Assembly: GCF_013240295.1 (NCBI RefSeq) | Contig: NZ_JABETK010000001.1 | Location: 1,550,001 to 1,614,000 of the forward strand | Source of the DNA: Neoaquamicrobium sediminum | Lineage (GTDB): Bacteria; Pseudomonadota; Alphaproteobacteria; Rhizobiales; Rhizobiaceae | Length of the DNA: 64,000 nt | Reading direction: 5' to 3' | Shown here: positions 36,619 through 48,024 of the stretch, piece by piece | How the letters are laid out: each line of letters opens with the position of its first letter | Numbering within the stretch: position 1 is the stretch's first letter | The notes under the pieces: model-generated | Database searches by the model: none | Seen by the model: the letters and a program-made list of their open reading frames with translations, nothing else | Told to the model about the DNA's origin: nothing | Program-made: the position numbers and the translations under genes

Positions 36619-37896
36619 TCAGCTCTTGGAACTGACGAGGCGCGGCTTCGCGGCTGGTTTCGCCTTCGTCTTGCCATGGCTTGCCATGAAGTCGACGATG
36701 CGCGGAACGATCTCGGCGCGGAAACGCGAACCGTTGAAAACGCCGTAATGGCCGACCTTCGGCTGCATATAGTGCGCGCGCATCTCTTCAGGGATGTTGA
36801 CACACAGATCGTGCGCGGCCTTGGTCTGGCCGACACCGGAAATGTCGTCGTTCTCGCCTTCAACCGTGAACAGCGCGACGTTGCGCACCGCGCTCAGGTC
36901 GACCAATTCGCCGCGATGTTTCATCCGGCCTTTCGGCAAATCGTGCCGCACGAACACCGTTTCCACAGTCTGGAGATAGAACTCCGCCGTAAGGTCCATG
37001 ACGGCCAGGTATTCGTCGTAGAAGTCGCGGTGCTTTTCCGCCGAATCGCCGTCGTCCTTCACCAGATGCATGAAGAAGTCCTTGTGGGCGATCAGATGGC
37101 GGTCGAGATTCATGCTCATGAAGCCCGAAAGCTGGAGAAAGCCGGGATAGACATCGCGCATGAAGCCGGGATTAGGCCACGGCACCTGCATGATGACATT
37201 GTCGCGAAACCACTCGATGCCCTTTTCCTCGGCAAGCAGGTTCACCGCGGTCGGGTTGCGTCGCGTGTCGATGGGCCCGCCCATCAGCGTCATGGAGGCA
37301 GGCGCGAAGCGATCGCCGCGTCCCTCCATCAGGGCTACGGCTGTCAGCACCGGCACCGATGGCTGGCACACGCCCATCACATGCGTTCCCGGCCCGATGT
37401 GGTGCAGCATGTCGATAACGTAGTCGACATAGTCGTCGAGGTCGAAACGCCCGTCGGCCAGCGGCACCATGCGTGCGTCCGTCCAGTCTGTGATGTAGAC
37501 GTCTGCATGCGGCATCATCGCCTCGACGGTACCGCGCAGCAGCGTCGCATAGTGGCCGGACATCGGCGCGACGATCAGCAGCTTGGGATCTGGCCGGCGG
37601 CCGGCGGGCAGTTCGCGCTGAAAATGAATGAGGTTACAGAACGGCCGCGACCAGACCACGCGCTCCGTTACCGCCACCTCGGAGAAATCGACCTTGGTCG
37701 TCTCTAGCCCGAAAGCCGGCTTGGCGTAGCGCCGTGTGGTGCGCTCGAACACCTCGGCGGCAGCCGCAGCCGAGCGACCCAGAGGCGTTGCAGAGAGAGG
37801 GTTCAGCGGGTTCTGATAGAAAAGCCGCATCGCGTCGGCATAGGCACGAAAGGGCTGCAGCGCAGCATGGTTCAATTCGTAGAGCTGATAGTACAT
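36619..37896 (-). CDS. phaZ: Intracellular polyhydroxybutyrate depolymerase
   Basis: A 425-residue alpha/beta-hydrolase starting MYYQLYELNHAALQPFRAYA. The nucleophile is Cys177 in the lipase-like box GVCQPSVP, as in the Ralstonia eutropha PhaZ1 intracellular enzymes; other family features are PMSGHYATLLRGTVEAMMP and LFTVEGENDDISGVGQT with the catalytic Asp, and KVGHYGVFNGSRF with the His. It mobilises stored PHB. GGAG lies seven bases before the ATG; the longer upstream frame is not used. The gene stands alone. Confidence 0.94.
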   Translation of the reverse strand: MYYQLYELNHAALQPFRAYADAMRLFYQNPLNPLSATPLGRSAAAAAEVFERTTRRYAKPAFGLETTKVDFSEVAVTERVVWSRPFCNLIHFQRELPAGRRPDPKLLIVAPMSGHYATLLRGTVEAMMPHADVYITDWTDARMVPLADGRFDLDDYVDYVIDMLHHIGPGTHVMGVCQPSVPVLTAVALMEGRGDRFAPASMTLMGGPIDTRRNPTAVNLLAEEKGIEWFRDNVIMQVPWPNPGFMRDVYPGFLQLSGFMSMNLDRHLIAHKDFFMHLVKDDGDSAEKHRDFYDEYLAVMDLTAEFYLQTVETVFVRHDLPKGRMKHRGELVDLSAVRNVALFTVEGENDDISGVGQTKAAHDLCVNIPEEMRAHYMQPKVGHYGVFNGSRFRAEIVPRIVDFMASHGKTKAKPAAKPRLVSSKS

Positions 37897-38035
37897 CGGC
37901 GCTCCTGACGGCTGCGGCCGGCAGCGGGACACAAGATCGCCGGTCGAAGCAGATGTTATGCGGCAAGCTAACAGTCTTTTGCTGCATTGCAATAGAATAC
38001 GGCCTTGCCGCGTGTTTACGATGCGTCCTTCAATT

Positions 38036-38590
38036 TCAGCATGGATGCACCATCAGAACGCGCGACGTGGCCGCAATGCCTTCGGGCAACTCCTGATGGA
38101 AGACGTCGCGCAACGGCGCCGACGCCTGTTCGAGCGGCAGTTCTACGAACCCCAGCGCGGCATAAAAGGGGGCGTTGAACGGGACGGTCCTGAACGTGGT
38201 CAGCGTCACGCCGCGCAGTGCCCGTTCAAGACAGCGTGCGATCACCGCGCGTACCAAGGCGGAGCCCAGGCCCCGGCGACCATGATCGGGATCGACCGAC
38301 AACTCCCGCAAATGCAGGAAATCGCTCCGTGCTCCGGAAACGGCATAGCCGACAGGCCGGTCGTCGCCTGCCACCGCCACCAGCACCTCGTGCCCCGTCG
38401 CCATCGCGCGGAAGTCGTCGACGCTGGCAAACGGATTGTCGGCGATCTCGGGATAGCCATGCGCCCGGAAGAGCTGCGCTGCCCGGTTCTCGATTCTCAG
38501 CAGCGCTGCATCGTCAGCCGGGCGATGCGCACGGATGCTGTAGCCCGGCGGCGCTTCGAATGCCGCCACGAATGCCTGTTCAGCCGTCAT
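38036..38590 (-). CDS. GNAT family N-acetyltransferase
   Basis: A 184-residue acetyl-CoA-dependent acyltransferase. Motif A is LRELSVDPDHGRRGLGSALVRAVI, where RRGLGS is the pyrophosphate loop. NAPFYAALGFVELPL follows as motif B. The substrate is unknown. The ATG at 38590 overlaps the end of the DUF1330 gene by 11 bases, so translation is probably coupled to it. Confidence 0.87.
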   Translation of the reverse strand: MTAEQAFVAAFEAPPGYSIRAHRPADDAALLRIENRAAQLFRAHGYPEIADNPFASVDDFRAMATGHEVLVAVAGDDRPVGYAVSGARSDFLHLRELSVDPDHGRRGLGSALVRAVIARCLERALRGVTLTTFRTVPFNAPFYAALGFVELPLEQASAPLRDVFHQELPEGIAATSRVLMVHPC

Positions 38591-38873
38591 TGCCTTCCAC
38601 GATAGTGATCTCACCGTCGGCGACGGTGACCCGGATCGCCTTTGCGGCCTGATACTCTGGCGAGTTGTAGCAGTCGAGCGCCGCCTGCATCGACGGGAAC
38701 TCGATCACCACGTTGCGCGCGCGGCCGGCTCCCTCCATGGCCTGCGAGGCGCCGCCTCGCGCGAGGAAGCGTGCGCCGAAGCGTTCGAATGCCGGCTTGG
38801 CGGTCGAGACATAGTCCTTGTAGCGCTCGGGGTCGCGTACATCGACATGGGCAATCCAGTATCCTTTTGGCAT
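38580..38873 (-). CDS. DUF1330 domain protein
   Basis: A 97-residue protein of the DUF1330 family: KGYWIAHVDVRDPERYKDYVSTAKPAFERFGARFLARGG and VVIEFPSMQAALDCYNSPEYQAAKAIR. The fold is ferredoxin-like; function is not known. It lies between pyrF and a GNAT gene on the same strand and is the second DUF1330 member in the window. Confidence 0.9.
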   Translation of the reverse strand: MPKGYWIAHVDVRDPERYKDYVSTAKPAFERFGARFLARGGASQAMEGAGRARNVVIEFPSMQAALDCYNSPEYQAAKAIRVTVADGEITIVEGNDG

Positions 38874-38893
38874 TTCATCCTCCCTGGTTTGAC

Positions 38894-39592
38894 TCAGGCT
38901 GCCTGCATCTCGGCCAGAATGGCCTGCGCGGCCGCGCGCTTGTCCGGCGCGGCAACGATCGGTCTTGCCACTACGAGGTGGCTTGCGCCGGCGCGCAGCG
39001 CGTCCGCCGGCGTCATCACGCGTTTCTGGTCGCCATGGTCGGCACCGGCCGGCCTGATGCCGGGCGTGACCACTGCAAGGTCAGCGCCCACGATCTTGCG
39101 CACCGCCGCCGCTTCGGTGGCAGCGCAGACGATGCCGCCCATGCCGGCCGCAAGTACCTGCTCCGCGCGGCGCAGCACAAGCGTGTGCGGATCGTATTCG
39201 TAGCCGGCCTCCACAAGATCCTGCTCGTCCATCGAGGTCAGCACGGTAACGCCCAGCAGGCACAGATCCGACCCCTTGGCAGCGGCAACCGCCGCGCGCA
39301 TGGCCTTTGGATAGGCATGCAGAGTGAGCATGGTCACCCCCATGTTGACGACGCTCTCGACGCCCTGGGCCACCGTGTTGTCGATGTCGAGCAGCTTCAT
39401 GTCGAGGAAGACGCTCTTGCCGTCGGCGACGAGGTCGCGGGCGAGTTCCAGTCCGCCGGCGAAGGCCAGCCGGTACCCGATCTTGTAGAAACTCGCGACG
39501 CCGTCGAGGTCCCGAACCGCCTTTTCGGCGTCGGCAACATTCGGCAGGTCCAGCCCCACGATCAGTCGTTCGGTCATGTTGTCAGATACCAT
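38894..39592 (-). CDS. pyrF: Orotidine 5'-phosphate decarboxylase
   Basis: A 232-residue TIM-barrel enzyme producing UMP in pyrimidine synthesis. The catalytic [11 protein letters not shown] (Asp-x-Lys-x-x-Asp) is intact, with LIVGLDLP near the start, VTPGIRPAG and [11 protein letters not shown] forming the phosphate site. The ATG at 39592 is chosen because GGAGG lies six bases before it; an ATG at 39577 is the shorter alternative. The start overlaps the preceding phosphatase-like gene by 11 bases. Confidence 0.95.
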   Translation of the reverse strand: MVSDNMTERLIVGLDLPNVADAEKAVRDLDGVASFYKIGYRLAFAGGLELARDLVADGKSVFLDMKLLDIDNTVAQGVESVVNMGVTMLTLHAYPKAMRAAVAAAKGSDLCLLGVTVLTSMDEQDLVEAGYEYDPHTLVLRRAEQVLAAGMGGIVCAATEAAAVRKIVGADLAVVTPGIRPAGADHGDQKRVMTPADALRAGASHLVVARPIVAAPDKRAAAQAILAEMQAA

Positions 39593-40166
39593 CGAAATCC
39601 TCCATCGGTGTCCAGTCGCAAAGCAGGCCGCCATCGGCCAGGGTGAATGCAAAGATGTTGCCGCCGCCGGGTGGCTGGTCCCTGTCGCGCGCGATAGCCG
39701 CACCGGTTAGCCGACACTTGAGCAACGTTCCCACGCCGCCATGGCCGACGAGCAGGACCGGTTCCGTGGGCTCGTGGCGTGTCAGCGCGCGTTTCACCGC
39801 GCGTTCGATGCGATCGGCTGCGTCGACGGCGCGTTCCCAGCCGTTCCAGCTTTTGTCCGGTTCCGCGAAAAACTGAGTGGCGGCTGCCTCGAAGGCGGGA
39901 GGCTCCAGAAAGCCTGTCGAAGAGCGGTCGTTTTCGCCCATTTGCGGGTCGATCTCGATCGGCACGCGCAGATGAGCGGCGATCATGGCGGCAGCCTCCA
40001 CCGCCTTGGTTTCGTCGCTCGACAGTATGTATTTCACCGTTCGCAGCCACGGCCTGTCGAGCACCGCTTCGACACGGGAGCGACCAACGCCTGAAAGTCT
40101 CCAGAGAGGAACGGGAATTTTTGAATCTATCTCAACCTGGGGATGGGTGAGATAGTAGCCGATCAC
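39582..40166 (-). CDS. Histidine phosphatase family protein
   Basis: A 194-residue phosphoglycerate mutase-like protein. The first catalytic motif reads [11 protein letters not shown] instead of the standard Arg-His-Gly, and the second His is in [13 protein letters not shown]. The acidic segment after [14 protein letters not shown] is conserved. The start is a GTG at 40166 that overlaps the FMN reductase stop by GTGA. Substrate unknown. Confidence 0.85.
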   Translation of the reverse strand: MIGYYLTHPQVEIDSKIPVPLWRLSGVGRSRVEAVLDRPWLRTVKYILSSDETKAVEAAAMIAAHLRVPIEIDPQMGENDRSSTGFLEPPAFEAAATQFFAEPDKSWNGWERAVDAADRIERAVKRALTRHEPTEPVLLVGHGGVGTLLKCRLTGAAIARDRDQPPGGGNIFAFTLADGGLLCDWTPMEDFDGI

Positions 40167-40753
40167 CGCGCCACCCTGTCGGAGGCCTGCCAGGCGCGCT
40201 CGATCAGTACCTCGCAAACGCGATGCATCGACTTGCGCAGCCGCTCCTCGCGGAATGCGCCATCCTCATCAAAGGCCTGGTCGGCGTTGGGCACCGAACA
40301 TTGCGGCGCGATCACGTCCATCTGGATATGGGCCAGAACGGCGCGTAGATGCGCAGCACTGCGGATACCAGCGAAGTGGCCGTCCGAGGACGAGCAGATC
40401 GCGACAACCTTGCCCGGCAGCGGGCGCAGCGGCCTGCCGTCGTCGGTCTTGACACGACTGATCCAGTCGATCGCGTTCTTCAGAAGGGGCGGCATCGAGC
40501 CGTTATATTCGGGCGTGGCGATCAGGATGCCGTCATGGGCGGCGAAGAGCCGCGCCAGACGATAGGCGTTTTCGGGGACGCCTTTTTCCTTCTCGAGGTC
40601 CTGATCCATGATCGGCAGGGGATAGTCGGCAAGCGAGATGCGCGTCACTTCCGCGCCCTGCACCGCCAGTTCCTTCTGCGCCACGTCCGCCGTCTTGCCG
40701 CTATAGGCTCCGGTGCGGATCGAGCCGGCGAAGACAAGGATTTTCGGCGTCAT
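40163..40753 (-). CDS. NADPH-dependent FMN reductase family protein
   Basis: A 196-residue flavodoxin-fold enzyme. The FMN loop is LVFAGSIRTGAYSGK at residues 6-20, with ATPEYNGSMPPLLKNAIDWISR typical of ArsH/ChrR/YieF-like reductases. It probably reduces quinones or other electrophiles with NADPH. GGGAGG lies ten bases before the ATG at 40753. It is the first gene of a packed run with the phosphatase and pyrF. Confidence 0.92.
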   Translation of the reverse strand: MTPKILVFAGSIRTGAYSGKTADVAQKELAVQGAEVTRISLADYPLPIMDQDLEKEKGVPENAYRLARLFAAHDGILIATPEYNGSMPPLLKNAIDWISRVKTDDGRPLRPLPGKVVAICSSSDGHFAGIRSAAHLRAVLAHIQMDVIAPQCSVPNADQAFDEDGAFREERLRKSMHRVCEVLIERAWQASDRVAR

Positions 40754-40842
40754 GTCGGGGGTGGCCTCCCGTTGGGTCGGCACCGCATAGTCCGATCTGG
40801 CCTGCTTGTCAAAGGTGGCGGCGTTTTATCGGCCGCGCTTCC

Positions 40843-41445
40843 TCAGGAGGCCTTTGGCCTGCTGTAGAGCCACAGCTGGGTCGGCGGCAAATTCCTGATG
40901 ATGAAGTCGAAATGCGCCACCGTATAGTTGCCCTTGCCCGGAGGAACAGGCGAGAGCGGACCGTATGTGAGCTGCACGATCGGCCGGCCGGCGGGGATAC
41001 GATCGAGCAGGCTCTCTACATATGCAATGCGCTGGGCGACGGGGAAATTGAGGAGCGGCACACCCGAAATGACGGAATCGAATACGGTGTCGCGCTTGTC
41101 GCCCAACGTCTTGTCCAGATCGAAGGCGTCACCATGGATGACGTTCACGCCGGGGTAATTCAGACGCAGATGCTCGACAAAGTCCGGCGAATATTCGATT
41201 GACCACAGATTTTCGGGCTTCACGCCAGCTTCGAGAATGGCCTTGGTGATAACGCCCGTGCCAGGCCCCAGCTCAAGCACAGGCAGTCCGGACTCGGGAT
41301 TTACGACGCTCGCCATCTTCCGCGCCGTGACGCTGCTCGTGGGCACGATGGAACCCACTGCACGAGGCTTGTCGATCCAACCTTTGAAGAAGCGCAGTTC
41401 TTCATCGAAGCGGCGCGCAAGCGACCTGCGAGGGGTTTCTGCCAT
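40843..41445 (-). CDS. pmtA: Phospholipid N-methyltransferase PmtA-like, class I SAM-dependent
   Basis: A 200-residue soluble methyltransferase. SAM motif I is VLELGPGTGVITKAIL near residues 56-71, then IEYSPDFVEHLR and VIHGDAFDLD. Length and the Arg/Lys-rich N-terminus (RRFDEELRFFKGWIDKPRAVGSIVPTS) match the Sinorhizobium/Agrobacterium-type enzymes that methylate phosphatidylethanolamine to phosphatidylcholine. The dnaK-dnaJ-pmtA neighbourhood is common in Rhizobiales. A different small-molecule substrate cannot be excluded. Confidence 0.75.
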   Translation of the reverse strand: MAETPRRSLARRFDEELRFFKGWIDKPRAVGSIVPTSSVTARKMASVVNPESGLPVLELGPGTGVITKAILEAGVKPENLWSIEYSPDFVEHLRLNYPGVNVIHGDAFDLDKTLGDKRDTVFDSVISGVPLLNFPVAQRIAYVESLLDRIPAGRPIVQLTYGPLSPVPPGKGNYTVAHFDFIIRNLPPTQLWLYSRPKAS

Positions 41446-41554
41446 GCGATGTCGCCTCCCGGGTAGGAAATGTCGCTTACTAAACTAAAGTGGCCTTTTT
41501 GCGTTGCAAGCCGGCCTGTAAATTTTACCCCGAAATCAAGGCGCGCCAAAACCG

Positions 41555-42682
41555 CTACGCCTTGTCGCCAAACGATTCGAAGAAATCCTTCATGCGGGTG
41601 AAAAAGCCCGTCGATTGCGGGTTGTTCTCCTGCGAGGAGATCTTTTCGAATTCCTCCAGCAATTCCCTCTGACGTTTCGTCAGGTTCTGCGGCGTCTCGA
41701 TCGCCACCTGAATGTAGAGATCGCCGATCGTCGGCTGCCGCAGGATTGGCATGCCCTTGCCGCGCAGGCGGAACTGCTTGCCGTTTTGGGTGCCTTCAGG
41801 AACCTTCACCCGCGTCTGCGTGCCATCGAGCGTGGCCACCTCGAACGAACCACCAAGCGCGGCGGTGGTCATGGATATCGGCGCCTTGCAGAAAAGATCG
41901 GCGCCGTCGCGCTGGAAGAATTCGTGCGGCTTCACCGAAAGGAAGATGTAGAGATCGCCGGAAGGGCCGCCACGCAGCCCCGCCTCGCCTTCGCCGGCAA
42001 GCCTGATGCGGGTGCCATCCTCGATGCCTGCTGGAATGTTGACCGAGAGCGAGCGCTCCTCGGTGACGCGGCCCTGGCCAGCGCATTTCGGGCACGGATC
42101 CTCGATGGTCTGGCCGCGGCCCTGGCATTGCGGGCATGTGCGCTCGATCGAGAAAAAGCCCTGCGAGGCGCGCACGCGGCCGGAGCCCTGGCACATCGAG
42201 CAGGTCACCGGCTGGGTGCCCGGCTTCGCCCCGCTTCCGGTGCACTCGTCGCAGACCACGGAAGCCGGCACGTGGATCTGGGCCGTCTTTCCGTTGAAAG
42301 CCTCCTCGAGCGTGATTTCCATGTTGTAGCGCAGGTCGGCGCCACGCTCGCGGCCGCCGGAGGACCGCCGCTGGCGACCCATCATGTCGCCGAAGATGTC
42401 CTCGAAGATGTCAGCGAAGCCGCCGGCGCCAAAGCCCTGCGCGCCACCCACTCCACCATTTTCGAAGGCGGCGTGGCCAAAACGGTCATAGGCGGCCCGC
42501 TTTTGCGGGTCCTTGAGCGTTTCGTAGGCCTCGTTGATTTCCTTGAACTTCTGCTCACAGGCGGAATCGCCCGGATTGCGGTCGGGATGGAACTGCATGG
42601 CGAGCTTGCGGAACGCGCTCTTGAGTTCCTTTTCGTCCGCCCCCTTCTGCACCCCGAGCGTTTCGTAGAAATCAGCCTTCAT
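41555..42682 (-). CDS. dnaJ: Chaperone DnaJ
   Basis: A 375-residue type I Hsp40 that delivers clients to DnaK and stimulates its ATPase. The J domain (1-70) has the HPD motif at residues 32-34, then a Gly/Phe-rich linker. The zinc domain has four repeats ([32 protein letters not shown]). The client-binding C-terminal domain ends [11 protein letters not shown]. It lies 215 bases after dnaK on the same strand, beyond a terminator, so it is partly uncoupled from dnaK. Confidence 0.97.
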   Translation of the reverse strand: MKADFYETLGVQKGADEKELKSAFRKLAMQFHPDRNPGDSACEQKFKEINEAYETLKDPQKRAAYDRFGHAAFENGGVGGAQGFGAGGFADIFEDIFGDMMGRQRRSSGGRERGADLRYNMEITLEEAFNGKTAQIHVPASVVCDECTGSGAKPGTQPVTCSMCQGSGRVRASQGFFSIERTCPQCQGRGQTIEDPCPKCAGQGRVTEERSLSVNIPAGIEDGTRIRLAGEGEAGLRGGPSGDLYIFLSVKPHEFFQRDGADLFCKAPISMTTAALGGSFEVATLDGTQTRVKVPEGTQNGKQFRLRGKGMPILRQPTIGDLYIQVAIETPQNLTKRQRELLEEFEKISSQENNPQSTGFFTRMKDFFESFGDKA

Positions 42683-42853
42683 CGTCTTTCCTGGGCGGTT
42701 GGCCGCCTTGGTTCAAGCGTCGGCGCAGGGTCTAGGTCTGCGCCTTCACGCGGCTGGACATCGATTTAATGAGCCTTGGCCGCTTTTGCCATAGTCCGCG
42801 CTTTAAGGATCGGCTTTGGCGACTTCGGGAGGGTGGCTCCCGTCCGTACACGG

Positions 42854-42880
42854 AAAAACCCGGCGCAAGGCCGGGTTTCC
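42854..42880 (-). terminator. Rho-independent terminator after dnaK
   Basis: AAACCCGGC at 42856-42864 pairs with GCCGGGTTT at 42870-42878 around a five-base loop. Read on the reverse strand the stem ends in five T, 20 bases after the dnaK stop and ahead of dnaJ. Confidence 0.85.
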
Positions 42881-42897
42881 GTCGTTCGGCAGGCCGT

Positions 42898-44830
<1,933 letters not shown>

Positions 44831-44934
44831 CTAGCAGGTCGTCCTGGACCCTATGAGGCGTTCCGGGGACGGCCCCTTACACTCTGGATTTTCGCGGAAC
44901 CGTCATCTTCGACGTCCCCGCGACGTTGCGGCGT

Positions 44935-44963
44935 ATATAAGAAGCACCGATTTGACACGCAAG
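44935..44963 (-). promoter_or_regulatory. RpoH (sigma-32) heat-shock promoter of dnaK
   Basis: On the reverse strand CTTG (44963-44960), an 18-base spacer and CTTATAT (44941-44935) match the alphaproteobacterial RpoH consensus CTTG-N17/18-CYTATNT. It sits about 120 bases before the dnaK start codon. Confidence 0.75.
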
Positions 44964-45072
44964 TCGCTGTAACAGGCGATTTCGCTGGAAAGGGCGTAGT
45001 ACAGCCTCTTTTGGATACAACTCAACACTCCCTTAATACCGTGGACCCATGATGGTGTGGTCGGGGGAAACC

Positions 45073-46443
45073 ATGGGCGACGATCTACAAACTGCTGCGC
45101 AGGCGGGAATCCGCCTTTCCGAGCTCGTCGGCGCGCTCAGCTATGCGCTCGACATCAGCGAGGGCCATCCGACGGGTCACTGCGTCAGAGCCTGCTGGCT
45201 GGGTTTTCACGCGGGCAGGGAGCTTGGTCTTTCCGCACCGGAGCTTTCGGACCTCTATTACACGATCCTGCTCAAGGATGTCGGCTGCAGCAGCAATGCG
45301 GCGCGGATATGCCAGCTCTACCTGGCCGACGATATCGCACTGAAGCAGGATTTCCATCTGGTCAAGGATAGCATGCCGCACATCCTGGGCTTCGTGCTGT
45401 CGCGCACCGGCATGAAGGCAAAGTTGGCGGAGCGCTTCCGCGCCCTTCTCAACATAGCAATGCACGGCGGGACCATCGTCAACGAGCTGTTCCAGACACG
45501 CTGCCAGACGGGCGCCGAGATCGTGCGGCAGATGCGCTTTCCCGAATCGGTTGCGCGCGGCGTGCACGAGCTGGACGAGCACTGGAACGGCACGGGCAAT
45601 CCCATGGGGCTCGAAGCCGAAGCCATTTCCATACATGCGCGCATCGCGCTCGCCGCGCAGATCGCCGATGTTTTCCATGCGAGCGCCGGGAGCGAGCGGG
45701 CCATTGCCGAGCTGCGGGCGCGATCGGGGACGTGGTTTGACCCGAGGGTGGTAGAGGCGTTCGAGCGTGCGGCGCAGATGCCCCATTTCTGGACCATGCT
45801 CGATTCGCCGGAACTTCAACTCGCGGTGGCGGATCTGATAGAAGGCGACGTGCAGCAGCCGGTCGACGATGATTATCTCGACGACATCGCAGCCGCCTTC
45901 GCGAAGGTGATCGACGCAAAGTCTCCCTTCACCAGTGGCCACAGCGAGCGCGTCGCGCTTTTCACGGACATGATCGCTGAGGAGCTCGGATACTCCGATG
46001 ACAGCAGGCGCCGTCTGAAACGGGCGGCGCTGCTGCACGACATCGGCAAGCTCGGCGTTTCCAACCAGATACTGGACAAGGCCGGCAAGCTGGACGAGGC
46101 GGAATGGGCCTCCGTCAGAAACCATCCCGTTCTGGGGGAAAAGATTCTCCGGCGGATCGGCATCTTCAGTGAACTGTCCCGGATCGCAGGCGCACATCAC
46201 GAGCGCCTTGACGGCAAGGGTTATCCGCGCGGACTGCATGCCGACGCGATCGATACGGACACCCGCATCGTCACGACCGCAGACATCTTCGATGCATTGA
46301 CCGCCGAGCGGCCCTACAGGGCGGCGCTGCCCGTCTCGGAAGCCTTCGCAATCATGGAGCGCGACGTTGGCACCGCTGTCGATCCCGGCTGCCTCGCTGC
46401 CCTGCGCCGCGCCATGACGACTGTGGAGGCGGCTGCGGCCTGA
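45073..46443 (+). CDS. HD-GYP domain cyclic-di-GMP phosphodiesterase
   Basis: A 456-residue cytoplasmic protein with two HD-like domains. The N-terminal one (about 10-200) is degenerate (GHPTGHCVRACWLGFHAGRELG and LLKDVGCSSNA, Lys-Asp in place of His-Asp). The C-terminal domain (about 270-450) is a full HD-GYP: HSERVALFTDMIAEELGY, LLHDIGKLGVSNQILDKAGKL, NHPVLGEKILRRI, HHERLDGKGYPRGL and DIFDALTAERPYR. It should hydrolyse c-di-GMP. The ATG at 45073 has GGGGG seven bases upstream; an ATG at 45049 would add eight residues. It diverges from dnaK. Confidence 0.9.
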   Translation: MGDDLQTAAQAGIRLSELVGALSYALDISEGHPTGHCVRACWLGFHAGRELGLSAPELSDLYYTILLKDVGCSSNAARICQLYLADDIALKQDFHLVKDSMPHILGFVLSRTGMKAKLAERFRALLNIAMHGGTIVNELFQTRCQTGAEIVRQMRFPESVARGVHELDEHWNGTGNPMGLEAEAISIHARIALAAQIADVFHASAGSERAIAELRARSGTWFDPRVVEAFERAAQMPHFWTMLDSPELQLAVADLIEGDVQQPVDDDYLDDIAAAFAKVIDAKSPFTSGHSERVALFTDMIAEELGYSDDSRRRLKRAALLHDIGKLGVSNQILDKAGKLDEAEWASVRNHPVLGEKILRRIGIFSELSRIAGAHHERLDGKGYPRGLHADAIDTDTRIVTTADIFDALTAERPYRAALPVSEAFAIMERDVGTAVDPGCLAALRRAMTTVEAAAA

Positions 46444-46620
46444 CGCTTCGGTAACAGGCCCGCGGGCATTTCCCTGAGCAGACCAGTGCGGAATCTCCGC
46501 AGACCAAAAACCGCGCCCACTTTCGGCCCGCCCCGTCTATAAACGTGGTGTGCCCATGCTTGCGCGGCTGGCTGCAAACTGCCATCAACATTTCCCAATC
46601 CGAAAGGACCCGGTAGCAGG

Positions 46621-46977
46621 ATGACGGACAGCGGGCGCATTTTCATCGTGGTCGGTGGCCTGGCCGGCGCGGCCGGTGTCGCCCTTTCGGCAGTCGCGGC
46701 CCATGCCGGCGGCGGCAATGTCGGCACGGCCGCCTCGTTCCTGCTTGCCCATGCGCCCGCCTTGCTGGCGATCGGCCTGATCGGCGGCAACCGAGTGCTG
46801 AAAGGTGGCGGGGCTATCCTGCTCCTCGGCCTCGTGCTCTTCTGTGGTGATCTTCTCGCGCGTCACTACGCCGGGTCGAGGCTGTTCCCGATGGCCGCGC
46901 CCGCCGGCGGGACGCTGCTCATCGCGGGGTGGCTGGTGGTCGCCGCGTCGGCGCTCGCTGGCAGCTCCAGACGTTAG
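46621..46977 (+). CDS. DUF423 family membrane protein
   Basis: A 118-residue protein with four hydrophobic helices. GGLAGAAGVALSAVAAHAG opens it, and LLGLVLFCGDLLARHYAG and LFPMAAPAGGTLLIAGWLVVAASAL follow the DUF423 pattern. Function unknown. The gene ends four bases inside the convergent oxidoreductase gene. Confidence 0.85.
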   Translation: MTDSGRIFIVVGGLAGAAGVALSAVAAHAGGGNVGTAASFLLAHAPALLAIGLIGGNRVLKGGGAILLLGLVLFCGDLLARHYAGSRLFPMAAPAGGTLLIAGWLVVAASALAGSSRR

Positions 46978-47964
46978 ACCGGCTCCCAGCCGTCCTTTTC
47001 ACCCTCGCGATAGATCGCGTCGATCAGCTTCTGGTTCTTCACCGAATCCTCGAGCGTGAAGACCGGCGCGTCCTCGCCACGGGCGGCGCGGGCGAAATTC
47101 TGCGCCTGCAACCGGTATTGCTGCGTTCCGGGGAAACGGAACACCTGCGCTTGCGCGTGGTCGCGATCGTGCAGGGTGACACGGTGGTGGTCGTAGCCCC
47201 CGGCATTGAACGGGGCCGCAACCTCGATGAACCCCGCATCGCCGTGGAACACCATCGACTGCCGCGCCGCAAGCTGTGTCGAGACATAGAAGGACAGTTC
47301 GAACGTGCCGAAATCGGCGCGCATGCTGGCGTAGATGTCGGTGCCGAAGGTGGGGTCGCGCTCGACGCTCGCCTGAACGCGTATCGGCTCCGCGCCGGTG
47401 ACGAAACGGGTAGTGACGGTCGGGTAGACACCGATGTCGGGCAATGCACCGCCGCCGAGCTCGGCTGCTGGTTGCGCATGTTGTGCGGGTCGACATTGTG
47501 ATAGGCGAACGCCCCCTGCACGTGGCGCAGCCGGCCGATGGCGCCGCCGCGCACCAACTCGCGCACCTTCAGCCATTGCGGATGATGCGTGACCATGAAC
47601 GCTTCCGAGATCAGCACGCCGTTGCGGTCGCGCGCTTCTATCACTGCCTGGATGTCGCCCGCCTTCAGCGCCAGCGGCTTCTCGACCAGCACATGCTTGC
47701 CGGCATCGGCCGCCCTGATTGCCCATTCGACATGCTGCGAGGTCGGCAGCGGGATGTAGACGCCGTCGATCGTGTCAGAAGCCAGCATCGCCTCGTAGGA
47801 GCCGAACGCATGCGGCGCGCCGAAGCGAAGCGCCGCGGCGCGTGCGCGCTCGGCATCGCGGCTGGCAATCGCCGAAAGCACGCCGTTGTCGGCCTCGACG
47901 ATAGCAGGAATCACCTGCTCGCGGGCGATCTTTGCAGTGGAGATAACCCCCAACGGAACATCAT
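46974..47964 (-). pseudogene. Gfo/Idh/MocA family NAD(P)-dependent oxidoreductase, two frameshifts
   Basis: The protein of about 330 residues is split into three frames. It starts MMFRWG at the ATG 47964 (GGGAGA upstream), then needs one more G at the G run at 47947-47951 to pass into [22 protein letters not shown]. The Rossmann part continues through [33 protein letters not shown] with the catalytic Lys in EKP. A second missing base near 47466-47469 leads to [15 protein letters not shown] and the C-terminal beta domain to KDGWEPV. Homologues oxidise sugars or inositols; the substrate is unknown. Both breaks look like homopolymer or short-repeat sequence errors. Confidence 0.82.
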
Positions 47965-48024
47965 TGCGTCTCCCGAACGGTTTTTGAGGAGGCTAGTCGG
48001 CGGGGAGGTAAAAGGAAAGCGCGG

